NCBI GenBank assembly: GCA_014380705.1
Contig: JACMJI010000272.1
Coordinates: forward strand, 1 to 11,811
Source of the DNA: Gorillibacterium sp.
GTDB lineage: Bacteria; Bacillota; Bacilli; Paenibacillales; NBRC-103111
DNA length: 11,811 bases
Reading direction: 5' to 3'
Part shown: positions 1 through 5,913 of the stretch, piece after piece
Position numbering within the stretch: the stretch's first letter is position 1
Layout of the letters: every line of letters begins with the position of its first letter
Translations under genes and position numbers: made by a program
Notes under the pieces: model-generated
Seen by the model: only the letters and a program-made list of their open reading frames with translations
What the model was told of the DNA's origin: nothing
Database searches by the model: none

Positions 1-46
1 CAGGGAAAATCATTACTGCATATCCACTTAAGTAGGAGAAGATAAA

Positions 47-439
47 ATGGTAAAATTTAATTTCATTATTGATAAAACTGAATATAACAAAAAGCAATCA
101 AAAATTGCTTATACAGTTAATCAGTATCCAGAAATGATAGAAGTGGTTGGAGATTTTATTATAAAGATAAATGATAAAATTTTCTTTAACCAACCGTTTC
201 CAATCCTTGAGTTAATTAGAACACTTGAACGATGGGATAAAACTAGTAATATGTTTTATAATTGCATTGAAACCGAAGACAACCCACTAATTAGCTTTGT
301 TACCAGTAAAGATGGTTGGATAATTAAATCACCATGGCAACTTTTTGAATGCAACGTATTTTTATCCCAAAAAGAATTATTAGAATCCATTGAAAAGTTA
401 ACGGAAAGTGTAAAAGAACAACTTGAAGGGAATGTATGA
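47..439 (+). CDS. Small hypothetical protein, 130 aa, immunity-protein-like
   Basis: I do not recognise this protein with certainty. It is soluble, with no signal peptide or membrane segment, and rich in Asn, Lys, Ile, Phe and Glu. Alternating hydrophobic residues in the first 60 positions suggest beta strands (VVGDFIIKINDKIFF), followed by helices and a charged C-terminal helix (about residues 107-128). Small proteins of this look in Bacillus-group genomes (DUF7878-like) are often stand-alone or immunity-type genes, but that link is a weak memory, not a match shown here. The ATG at 47 has an AGGAGA ribosome site about 7 bases upstream. It is the only + strand gene, is clearly more AT-rich than the rest of the window, and ends just before its own terminator, which fits a separately acquired gene. 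Its promoter lies outside the window. Confidence 0.75.
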   Translation: MVKFNFIIDKTEYNKKQSKIAYTVNQYPEMIEVVGDFIIKINDKIFFNQPFPILELIRTLERWDKTSNMFYNCIETEDNPLISFVTSKDGWIIKSPWQLFECNVFLSQKELLESIEKLTESVKEQLEGNV

Positions 440-457
440 TGCTATAAATGTGTTTTG

Positions 458-509
458 CAAAAAAAGCAGGGGGGGCATTAAGCAGCCATTAAGCCTCCAT
501 GCTTTTTTA
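458..509 (+). terminator. Intrinsic terminator of the first gene
   Basis: A-rich and T-rich arms (AAAAAAGCA and TGCTTTTTT) enclose a partly paired GGGGGG/CCTCC stretch. The right arm ends in six T on the + strand. It begins 19 bases after the stop codon of the 130-residue gene. Confidence 0.6.
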
Positions 510-536
510 AACGACAAATTCAACAAATTCAGGTGT

Positions 537-574
537 AAAAAAACCCAAAAGCATCCGACAGTAAATGACGGATG
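537..574 (-). terminator. Weak terminator-like hairpin
   Basis: CATCCG (552-557) pairs with CGGATG (569-574). Read on the - strand, the stem is followed by CTTTTGGGTTTTTTT. The stem is only 6 bp and the T run is interrupted, so it may be a back-up to the stronger hairpin at 599-638. Confidence 0.3.
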
Positions 575-598
575 TCAGCTTATCTTCTTTAAAGAGAT

Positions 599-638
599 AA
601 AAACCAAACTTTTCCCCTATAGGGAGCAAGTTTGGTTT
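599..638 (-). terminator. Intrinsic terminator of the WYL/zinc-ribbon transcript
   Basis: A perfect 11-bp stem (AAACCAAACTT at 601-611 against AAGTTTGGTTT at 628-638) encloses a symmetric 3x3 internal loop and a CCC-TATA-GGG tip. On the - strand the stem runs into TTTTT and then ATCTCTTT, so it should stop leftward transcription. It lies 84 bases past the stop of the zinc-ribbon gene. On the + strand the hairpin has no T tract. I see no convincing gene between 440 and 721. Confidence 0.6.
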
Positions 639-721
639 GCAGATCAATTTTGTCATGGAGAATAAATTCCTCATGGGAAGCAAGCTTGGTAACGAAATAG
701 GATCCATTTAAGAAAGGGATC

Positions 722-997
722 TTATCTCTCTTTAGACCAACGCTTCAATTTAGGGAAGATCTCATGCATCGCAGTCCGAGCAGCCCCTGCGTCGGGATAA
801 GGATTGTTATTAGATACATGCGGAATACAATCCTCAATCTGTTTCTCCATGCTGCAGTCATCCAAAAAAATGCCATCCTGCATGCAATATGTGCAATATT
901 CTTCATTCTTGCTTCCGTCCGCATTCGTTCCAAATGTTTCGGGGGTTGTTAAAGGCATAGCGCAGCTTTGGCAAATAGTCATTTCACTCGTCATCAT
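722..997 (-). CDS. Small zinc-ribbon protein, 91 aa
   Basis: This is a putative zinc-binding protein of the zinc-ribbon type often annotated as 'zinc ribbon domain-containing protein' (zf-ribbon_2 style). Two CxxC pairs, C9-x2-C12 (CQSC) and C35-x2-C38 (CTYC), should form the metal knuckles; further Cys occur at 48 and 57. The phrases CQSCAMPL, FGTN, DGS and EYCTYC are the typical conserved blocks. Residues 49-91 form a helical tail of unknown role. The start at 997 is chosen because AAGGAG lies 7 bases upstream; an in-frame ATG at 1030 has no such site. The gene follows the WYL regulator by 61 bases, with a palindromic operator and an extended -10 element in between, so it is probably a target of that regulator. 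Its biochemical role is unknown. Confidence 0.85.
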   Translation of the reverse strand: MMTSEMTICQSCAMPLTTPETFGTNADGSKNEEYCTYCMQDGIFLDDCSMEKQIEDCIPHVSNNNPYPDAGAARTAMHEIFPKLKRWSKER

Positions 998-1025
998 GGA
1001 CACACTCCTTCTTGGATATGCCCTT

Positions 1026-1034
1026 ATCATACCA
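1026..1034 (-). promoter_or_regulatory. Extended -10 promoter of the zinc-ribbon gene
   Basis: On the - strand this reads TGGTATGAT, a TGn extended -10 with hexamer TATGAT, about 29 bases before the ATG at 997. There is no good -35 hexamer; the palindrome at 1041-1062 occupies that position. Confidence 0.4.
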
Positions 1035-1040
1035 GTCTAT

Positions 1041-1062
1041 ATAGGACAACTGAGTGTCCTAT
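1041..1062 (-). promoter_or_regulatory. Perfect palindrome, probable WYL-regulator operator
   Basis: Two perfect 8-bp arms, ATAGGACA and TGTCCTAT, flank a 6-base spacer (ACTGAG). The site spans the -35 region of the zinc-ribbon promoter and overlaps the last codons and stop of the WYL regulator gene. Its twofold symmetry fits a dimeric HTH protein, and the neighbouring YafY-type regulator is the natural candidate. It is followed by no T tract, so it is not a terminator. Confidence 0.55.
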
Positions 1063-1967
1063 TCCTTTTGATAGCGGTCGGCAATTTGCATTGCTTTTTC
1101 GCGTAAAGTCTGCCGAAGTTCAATCGGAGAAAGAACCTCCAGCTCTGGACCATAGGAGAGGAGCGTACTGATAACCCAGTCATTCATTGGCCAAGTGATG
1201 TTTATCTCGAATTGGCCGTTTGGGAGCATATTGATGCAGTCAGAATCAAAGAAGTCCCATACCCTTTGAGCAGCGGTTGCGTCAAAACGAAGCATTAGAT
1301 CAACTAAATGACCGGAGTTATATGAGGTTTCTACTTCTTCCAAGGTACCTGTACGTCGGATGAAGGTATCCTCCAATATCTGAATCGCTCTCATTCTGGA
1401 GAGGCGAAAAAATCGAAAATCGGAACGGAGCTGGCACCAGCCCCATAAATACCAAGAGGTTCCACGATAGAGTAAAGTCATCGGCTCAACAGTCCGATTA
1501 TCTAGAACTCCATCTTGACGAGTGTAACTGAAATGGACGAGCCTGCGACTACGAATCGCATCACGCAAACTCGCAAACCTGAAGTCCTTTGGTGCAAGAC
1601 CCCAAGAAGCTAAGTCGACCCTAAGCCATTCCTCCTGTCCGCTCGGACCAAATAAAGCTCCTAACTTATCTAATACCTGATCCGCTCCGATATCTTGGGA
1701 ACGGGATAGGTTCGATAGGGTGGAAAGGAGTAGAGCTTTTTCGGAATCGTCAAAAATAACTCGAGATAAGGAGTAACCGTCCATCAAGCGGATTCCCCCA
1801 CCAGCACCTTGCGTCGCATAGATCGGGATGCCCGCTTGAGATAAATCTTCCATATCTCGCCGAATTGTCCTTGCGGATACTTCAAAACGTACCGCCAGTG
1901 CTTGAGCTGTGGATTGTCCATGGGTAAGCACATGCATTAGAATCGCTAGCTGGCGATTAATTTTCAT
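1059..1967 (-). CDS. YafY-family HTH/WYL-domain transcriptional regulator
   Basis: This is a DNA-binding regulator of 302 residues. Residues 1-60 form a DeoR/HTH_11-type winged helix; the recognition region is VRFEVSARTIRRDMEDL, followed by the wing IYATQGAGGGIRL. A linker leads to a WYL domain (about 131-210) with the signature S-WYL-WGWC at 171-178 and RxFRLSRM at 185-192, a fold that senses small ligands or nucleic acid. Residues 220-300 match the WCX C-terminal extension. The start at 1967 has GGAGGAAGG just upstream; the in-frame ATG at 1991 lacks a ribosome site. It lies 60 bases downstream of the kinase gene with no clear promoter between them, so it may be read from the kinase transcript. 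The ligand is unknown; the likely target is the palindrome at 1041-1062. Confidence 0.9.
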   Translation of the reverse strand: MKINRQLAILMHVLTHGQSTAQALAVRFEVSARTIRRDMEDLSQAGIPIYATQGAGGGIRLMDGYSLSRVIFDDSEKALLLSTLSNLSRSQDIGADQVLDKLGALFGPSGQEEWLRVDLASWGLAPKDFRFASLRDAIRSRRLVHFSYTRQDGVLDNRTVEPMTLLYRGTSWYLWGWCQLRSDFRFFRLSRMRAIQILEDTFIRRTGTLEEVETSYNSGHLVDLMLRFDATAAQRVWDFFDSDCINMLPNGQFEINITWPMNDWVISTLLSYGPELEVLSPIELRQTLREKAMQIADRYQKE

Positions 1968-2027
1968 GGAATCCTTCCTCCTGCAAAGCATCCGACATAG
2001 GCTACAATCGCCTAACGCGACTTACCG

Positions 2028-3191
2028 TCAGCATCCTTCAACGTGTAACGGCAGGTAGATATTAAAAGTCGTTCCACGATGGGACGTACGGGATACCTCA
2101 ATCTTCCCGCCATGATCCTCGATGATCTTTAAAGATATCGAAAGTCCGAGCCCTGTTCCGTTCGGTTTTGTCGTAAAAAATGGATCAAAAATATTAATTA
2201 GCTCTTTGGTTTTAATTCCTTTACCCGTATCGCTTAGTATAATAACAGCAAAGCGATCCTTCTTAAGCACACGGACCGTCACTTTTCCATGCTCCTGCAT
2301 CGATTCATAGGCATTTTTAATCAGATTGACTAGAACTTGAACAAGCTTATCTATATCCATTCGGATGAACAAGTCATTTCTATACTCAGTGTAGATAATT
2401 TCATGTCCGCGGATATTGGCTTCGGACCAGGTAATCGAGATTACCTTTTGCAAACATTGATGAATAGATAACACCTTATAGCTGGTTTGATGGGGCTTGG
2501 AAAACTCGAGGAACTCTACCGTTAATTCGTTCATTCGATCAATTTCTGCGACCATGATGTCGTACCATGGCTTAATATTATAATCATGCTTTTGTGAAAG
2601 CTGCAAAAACCCCTTAACGGTTGTCAGAGGATTGCGAATTTCATGGGCCATTCCGGCAGCGAGCTCACCTACAACCTTGAGCTTCTCCGATCGAAAAGAT
2701 TGCTCCTCAAAACCGAGTTCTCCCTTTAATAAGGTTCTGTCCCACTCCATACTAACAATATATTGAAAGACCAATACAATCGCGATTGCTGTAATAAGAT
2801 CAGCGCCAGTATTTAATAGGTTATAAGATGTAAGAGGCGTGTAAGATATTCGCACAACCGAGTAAACGAACATAAAACTAATAGCCAGGAATAAAGAGAT
2901 AATGATTCCGCGCACCTCATTAAGAATCTTAATTAAGAGGAAGAGGTAAAGGGTTACACACCAATTTAAATGGCTAAAAAGATGAAAAGAGAATAACAGC
3001 ACTAGTCCCACTATAGAGAACGTCAGCAAATGCTTAGGGAAAAATCCACCCAGACATACGCTGATGACCAAAAGTAGCCCAAAGCTGATGAGTAGATATC
3101 CATTAGGGGTCTTATCAAGTAGGATCGAGGATATTGTGGTAAAAAGGACATATAAAGGTAGAACAACGTAATGAAGTATTTTAAAAGCCAT
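2028..3191 (-). CDS. KinB-like membrane sensor histidine kinase (orphan)
   Basis: This 387-residue autokinase probably feeds a phosphorelay such as Spo0F/Spo0A. The N-terminal 150 residues form about six membrane segments (roughly 5-24, 32-51, 55-72, 77-91, 95-113, 130-147) with very short loops, so it senses within or at the membrane, as sporulation kinase KinB does. The HisKA domain has the phospho-acceptor H183 in GMAHEIRNPLTTVKGFLQL. The ATPase domain shows the N box (NLIKNAYES, N293), G1 box (DTGKGI, 321-326), F box (DPFFTTK) and G2 box (GTGLGL, 345-350). No PAS domain and no partner response regulator gene is present. The ATG at 3191 is preferred over an upstream TTG at 3203 because GGAG lies 6 bases before it. 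A sigma-H-type promoter lies about 40 bases upstream, supporting a sporulation or transition-state role. Confidence 0.88.
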   Translation of the reverse strand: MAFKILHYVVLPLYVLFTTISSILLDKTPNGYLLISFGLLLVISVCLGGFFPKHLLTFSIVGLVLLFSFHLFSHLNWCVTLYLFLLIKILNEVRGIIISLFLAISFMFVYSVVRISYTPLTSYNLLNTGADLITAIAIVLVFQYIVSMEWDRTLLKGELGFEEQSFRSEKLKVVGELAAGMAHEIRNPLTTVKGFLQLSQKHDYNIKPWYDIMVAEIDRMNELTVEFLEFSKPHQTSYKVLSIHQCLQKVISITWSEANIRGHEIIYTEYRNDLFIRMDIDKLVQVLVNLIKNAYESMQEHGKVTVRVLKKDRFAVIILSDTGKGIKTKELINIFDPFFTTKPNGTGLGLSISLKIIEDHGGKIEVSRTSHRGTTFNIYLPLHVEGC

Positions 3192-3231
3192 AGGGCACTC
3201 CAAATGAGTTCTGATTTAATAACCTCTACCT

Positions 3232-3259
3232 ATTCGACAAGATCTGCCAAAAATCCTTT
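3232..3259 (-). promoter_or_regulatory. Sigma-H promoter with overlapping 0A box before the kinase
   Basis: On the - strand AAAGGATTT (-35), a 12-base spacer and GTCGAAT (-10) match the Bacillus sigma-H consensus RNAGGAWWW-N11/12-RNNGAAT at every defined position. The -10 element also completes TGTCGAA (3233-3239), the Spo0A-box consensus; the two motifs share bases, so the 0A box may be coincidental. The predicted leader is about 35 bases. Confidence 0.6.
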
Positions 3260-3288
3260 TCATTCTCCTCTTTTAATAAATATATCTG

Positions 3289-3318
3289 AATTAACCAGGA
3301 TAATAGTCCTGGTTAATT
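3289..3318 (-). terminator. Perfect 12-bp stem-loop just after the pseudouridine synthase stop
   Basis: AATTAACCAGGA and TCCTGGTTAATT form a perfect 12-bp stem with a 6-base loop, starting 4 bases downstream of the TAG at 3323. There is no strong T run after it on the - strand (CAGATATATTT), so it may be a weak terminator or an RNA-stabilising 3' hairpin. Confidence 0.45.
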
Positions 3319-3322
3319 CTTA

Positions 3323-4375
3323 CTATGTGGCACGTAAAGGATTTAGAAACATTTTGGGTATGTCTGTTTCGAAACGCAACAAAGTGCCTGTGGTTGGGTG
3401 GATGAATGATAGAACGCGAGCATGCAGCCCAAGACGTCCGATTGGTTTTGATTTCGAACCATATTTCTTATCCCCAACAACGGGATGACCTATATCCTGC
3501 ATATGTACACGGATTTGATTTTTACGACCGGTTTCAAGGCAGACCTCTAACAAGGAAAAGTTCTTGGTGGATTGCAGGACCTTATAGTGGGTTATTGCAT
3601 GCTGCCCATCATTTGGGTGCGGGCTGGAATACATTTTCAGTGTGCTTGTTTCTTTAAGCCATGAGGAAATCGTTCCCTCGGGTTTCTTGACAAGACCCTC
3701 AACAAGAGCAACATAGAGGCGCTCCTTGACGATATCCTTCCACCCATTCTGCATTGTCTGCTGAATAAGCTCACTCTTAGCAAACATCATTACACCGGAT
3801 GTATCTCGATCTAGCCGATGCAGGACAAAGATTCGGTTCTGCGGATCTGATCTGCGAACATACTCCATCAATTGACGATAAGCCGTTAATTCATTTTCTT
3901 GGGGAGCGGAGACAGAAAGGAGTCCCGCCTCTTTCTCAATCACAATGACATCCTCATCTTCATGCATTATTTTCACGCCAATGAGTGATGGAGCTTCAAT
4001 GATCCGTTCTTTGCTGATGAAGACAGTCTGTCCAGGTTGAAGTGGATAGTTATAGAGCGTAACCACCTTGTCATTTACCGATACCTGGCCGTGAGCCAAT
4101 ACAGATTTGATCGCATTCCGCCCGCCTGGCAAAGATTTAAGTAAGAAGGATAGCAACTCAGAAGGCTCCTCCACACGATATTGTCGGACTGGGCTTGCGC
4201 CAGGGTTTTGCTTTGCTTTTGCCTCTGACCTTGGACTTTGCTTTGCTTTTGCCTCTATCCTTGTGTTTTGCTTTATATTTGCTCTATCTGTCGGTTTTTG
4301 GTTTGTATTTGATTGTTGATTTGATTTTTGAGCCCTGTTGGACTGAACTTTTGAAGCAGGCTTTCCTCTGTTCAT
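3323..4375 (-). CDS. RluA-family RNA pseudouridine synthase with basic N-terminal tail
   Basis: This enzyme converts uridine to pseudouridine in rRNA or tRNA; the target site cannot be told from sequence. Residues 1-65 are a disordered, basic tail rich in Lys, Gln, Asn and Arg with a 10-residue repeat (AKAKQSPRSE, AKAKQNPGAS). Residues 70-122 resemble an S4-type RNA-binding domain (LLSFLLKSLPGGRNAIKSVL, then GQVSVNDK). The catalytic domain spans about 133-345 with the signature HRLDRDTSG at 186-194, where D189 is the nucleophile, and the later block GRKNQIRVHM. The usual RluA-type protein lacks such a long tail. The start at 4375 has AGAGG 8 bases upstream. The gene follows the DUF3048 gene by 81 bases without a terminator, but a TATAAT at 4411 may give it its own promoter. 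Confidence 0.9.
   Translation of the reverse strand: MNRGKPASKVQSNRAQKSNQQSNTNQKPTDRANIKQNTRIEAKAKQSPRSEAKAKQNPGASPVRQYRVEEPSELLSFLLKSLPGGRNAIKSVLAHGQVSVNDKVVTLYNYPLQPGQTVFISKERIIEAPSLIGVKIMHEDEDVIVIEKEAGLLSVSAPQENELTAYRQLMEYVRRSDPQNRIFVLHRLDRDTSGVMMFAKSELIQQTMQNGWKDIVKERLYVALVEGLVKKPEGTISSWLKETSTLKMYSSPHPNDGQHAITHYKVLQSTKNFSLLEVCLETGRKNQIRVHMQDIGHPVVGDKKYGSKSKPIGRLGLHARVLSFIHPTTGTLLRFETDIPKMFLNPLRAT
4206..4295 (-). repeat. 30-bp tandem repeat coding a 10-residue basic repeat
   Basis: Three consecutive 30-base units begin at 4206, 4236 and 4266. The first two differ at only a few positions, and the third and a degenerate fourth have diverged. They encode the Lys/Ala/Gln-rich decapeptide repeat of the pseudouridine synthase tail and keep its frame, so copy number could vary without breaking the gene. 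Confidence 0.7.
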
Positions 4376-4410
4376 GCGCTAAACCTCTTTCTAATCGATT
4401 TGATCTCCTT

Positions 4411-4416
4411 ATTATA
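4411..4416 (-). promoter_or_regulatory. Possible -10 of the pseudouridine synthase gene
   Basis: A perfect TATAAT lies on the - strand 35 bases before the ATG. A TTTACA occurs upstream at only 13 bases spacing, too short for a normal sigma-A site, so the promoter is uncertain. Confidence 0.3.
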
Positions 4417-4456
4417 CTGAAGTGTTGATTGTAAAGAAAATGAATGCCAGAACTGA

Positions 4457-5527
4457 TTAATGCCAGGTTAGCTGTGTGCCCAAGGGGACAATTTGGACCC
4501 AGGTTTTTCCGGGAAGCATAGGGACTTCTGTCTTGCCGATATAAGCACGGATGATTCCATCCGTTCGATTCCATGTAATCTCCTGCATTTTGCCCTGTTG
4601 GAAAATAAAGCCGGTCCCAGGTCCGTTTACATCAACAGATCTCCGCCCTGCATTATCTAAGATGCGATGCTTGGCTTCAATCACAAGAACATTCGTTGCG
4701 GTTAACTGCTTCTTTGTTTCTTTATCGAGATGGGGAATACCTGCCATAATTCGCTTATAAACACCAGTTAAAGCATCATATTCGTAAGCAACCTTGTAGC
4801 CCATAATGTAGGGAATATCCACTTTCGTTGCTGGCTGTCCTTGGACCGACTGTCCGTCTTTGGCAAAGTGCATGAACGGATCATTCCATTCCATCCTGAA
4901 TTTCCGTCGTTCTGCACCTTTTGTGGCTAAGACGATCGATGTATAGAGATTATGGGGCGGCTTTCGATCGGTAGACCGCCAATAGGAATCCCCATCCCCA
5001 TATACCTCGTCAAGATGCGCAGCATGAAGCTTAACCATCATATTCATCCCATCCTGGCTCCATCCCGCATGGACAAGCATGGCATCGAATCCGACACCAA
5101 GCTCTACAAAATAAGGCCGTATACTGCGGACGGGTCCAATCTTGCCGGGCGCTTCACTCTGAAAAACACTTAAAAAACGTGTGATTTCACCTTCTGCCAA
5201 TACCTCATATACAATATCAGCCTGATCTAGACCTGATTGCGGACGAGCAGCAGGAGTATTCTCAACCATAATCATAAAAGGGCGGTTTTCAACCTTTTTT
5301 GAGCTGGGCAGTCCAGTGAGAGCAAATGTATAAGGAAGAACCATAGGCTTGGGTGAGAGAGTAGGAGAAGGCGACAACTCCTGTGTCGGTGTGTTCAGGG
5401 TGGTCGGAGAGGTTTGTTGTGCTTCTTCTTGGTTGCACGCTGTGGCAACAGAAAGCAAGATGAAACAGCAGGTGGTCAGCAGCCCTTTTGTGAATAGATG
5501 TCGTTCATTTACATCTCTGCGGTACAT
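4457..5527 (-). CDS. DUF3048-domain lipoprotein (YerB-type)
   Basis: This is a predicted membrane-anchored lipoprotein of 356 residues, exported and held on the outer face of the cell membrane. A basic start (MYRRDVNERH) and a hydrophobic stretch lead to ATAC with the lipid-modified cysteine at residue 31; Ala at -3 is a loose lipobox fit. A Ser/Thr/Pro linker follows (about 38-65). The DUF3048 domain (about 68-215) has typical blocks: RPFMIMVENTPAARPQSGL, ADIVYEVLAEGEITRFL, PGKIGPVRSIRPYF and SYWRSTDRKPPHNLYTS. A C-terminal domain (about 235-350) has NGPGTGFIFQQGKM and MLPGKTWVQIVP. The molecular function of the family is not established. The start at 5527 has AAAGGAG 7 bases upstream; an ATG two codons earlier lies too close to that site. 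An extended -10 promoter precedes it. Confidence 0.9.
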   Translation of the reverse strand: MYRRDVNERHLFTKGLLTTCCFILLSVATACNQEEAQQTSPTTLNTPTQELSPSPTLSPKPMVLPYTFALTGLPSSKKVENRPFMIMVENTPAARPQSGLDQADIVYEVLAEGEITRFLSVFQSEAPGKIGPVRSIRPYFVELGVGFDAMLVHAGWSQDGMNMMVKLHAAHLDEVYGDGDSYWRSTDRKPPHNLYTSIVLATKGAERRKFRMEWNDPFMHFAKDGQSVQGQPATKVDIPYIMGYKVAYEYDALTGVYKRIMAGIPHLDKETKKQLTATNVLVIEAKHRILDNAGRRSVDVNGPGTGFIFQQGKMQEITWNRTDGIIRAYIGKTEVPMLPGKTWVQIVPLGTQLTWH

Positions 5528-5563
5528 TTCCATTCTCCTTTGTATGACGATAACGATGAATCT

Positions 5564-5572
5564 ATTATAACA
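5564..5572 (-). promoter_or_regulatory. Extended -10 promoter of the DUF3048 gene
   Basis: The - strand reads TGTTATAAT, a TGn extended -10 with a perfect TATAAT, 36 bases before the ATG at 5527. The -35 region is poor (TATAAA-like), as is usual for extended -10 promoters. Confidence 0.55.
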
Positions 5573-5652
5573 AGAAAGGAAGATAGATTTATACGATTTA
5601 TATAAAGCAAAGGATATTCTTCTTATCCATACTCAGTCCATCCAATTAACAC

Positions 5653-5685
5653 AAAAAGCTCAAGCATGGTTCGCTCGAGCTTTTT
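5653..5685 (-). terminator. Terminator of the RiPP-like operon, likely bidirectional
   Basis: AAAAAGCTC and GAGCTTTTT form a 9-bp stem, extended by AGC/GCT past one mismatch, with five T on either strand. It begins 52 bases after the stop of the small peptide gene and separates the operon from the DUF3048 promoter. Confidence 0.75.
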
Positions 5686-5736
5686 ACAAAACCTTCGTAA
5701 GTATGCTTAATAGTTTTTTCAAATATAGGGATAGGA

Positions 5737-5913
5737 TTACTGGTTAGGGAATGTCCCACTTGTTGCTCCTTCACTCGAAAAGATGCCTTGCTCACTACCG
5801 CCATGAGGATGCTTCGGATGTTTGGGATGACCAGGATGACCGCTGACTTTTGTTTCAAATTTAATGGGAACATGACTTAGCAGCTCTGGCTTTGAATAAG
5901 TTGGTTTATCCAT
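5737..5913 (-). CDS. Putative RiPP precursor peptide, 58 aa, YxxPxL leader and His-Pro repeat
   Basis: This is a 58-residue peptide with no homologue I can name. It starts MDKPTYSKPELLSH; YSKPEL (residues 6-11) matches the YxxPxL leader motif bound by PqqD-like B1 proteins and is close to YSKPSL of the paeninodin precursor. Residues 12-24 (LSHVPIKFETKVS) would complete the leader. From G25 the sequence is GHPGHPKHPKHPHGG, then a Ser/Thr/Gly-rich tail (SEQGIFSSEGATSGTFPNQ) with several possible phosphorylation sites. Counting G25 as core residue 1, positions 7-9 are Lys-His-Pro, so a lasso ring cannot form there. The ATG overlaps the nucleotidyltransferase stop by 8 bases and has a near-perfect GGGAGGTG ribosome site 7 bases upstream, which argues strongly for translation. 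It is the last gene of the operon. Precursor identity is inference. Confidence 0.72.
   Translation of the reverse strand: MDKPTYSKPELLSHVPIKFETKVSGHPGHPKHPKHPHGGSEQGIFSSEGATSGTFPNQ
5803..5838 (-). repeat. His-Pro codon repeat in the peptide gene
   Basis: CAT-CCN codon pairs recur with a 9-base period and encode HPGHPKHPKHPH (residues 26-37). Five His fall within twelve residues. The third codon bases and spacer codons vary, so the peptide repeat seems to be kept by selection rather than by a very recent DNA duplication. Confidence 0.6.

Noticed and set aside
423..665. 80-residue open frame on the + strand
   Set aside because: It passes through the terminator hairpin at 458-509 and two other hairpins, and its product has no recognisable pattern.
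507..707. 66-residue open frame on the - strand
   Set aside because: It covers the hairpins at 552-574 and 599-638 and has no convincing ribosome site; likely chance.
3201..3203. TTG start for the histidine kinase
   Set aside because: There is no ribosome site before it, whereas the ATG four codons later has GGAG at good spacing.
4107..4428. Two Phe/Leu-rich open frames on the + strand that look like membrane proteins
   Set aside because: They are antisense readings of the Lys/Gln repeat of the pseudouridine synthase tail.
5646..5873. 75-residue open frame on the - strand
   Set aside because: It has no ribosome site, runs through the operon terminator, and overlaps in another frame the 58-residue peptide gene, which has an excellent start.
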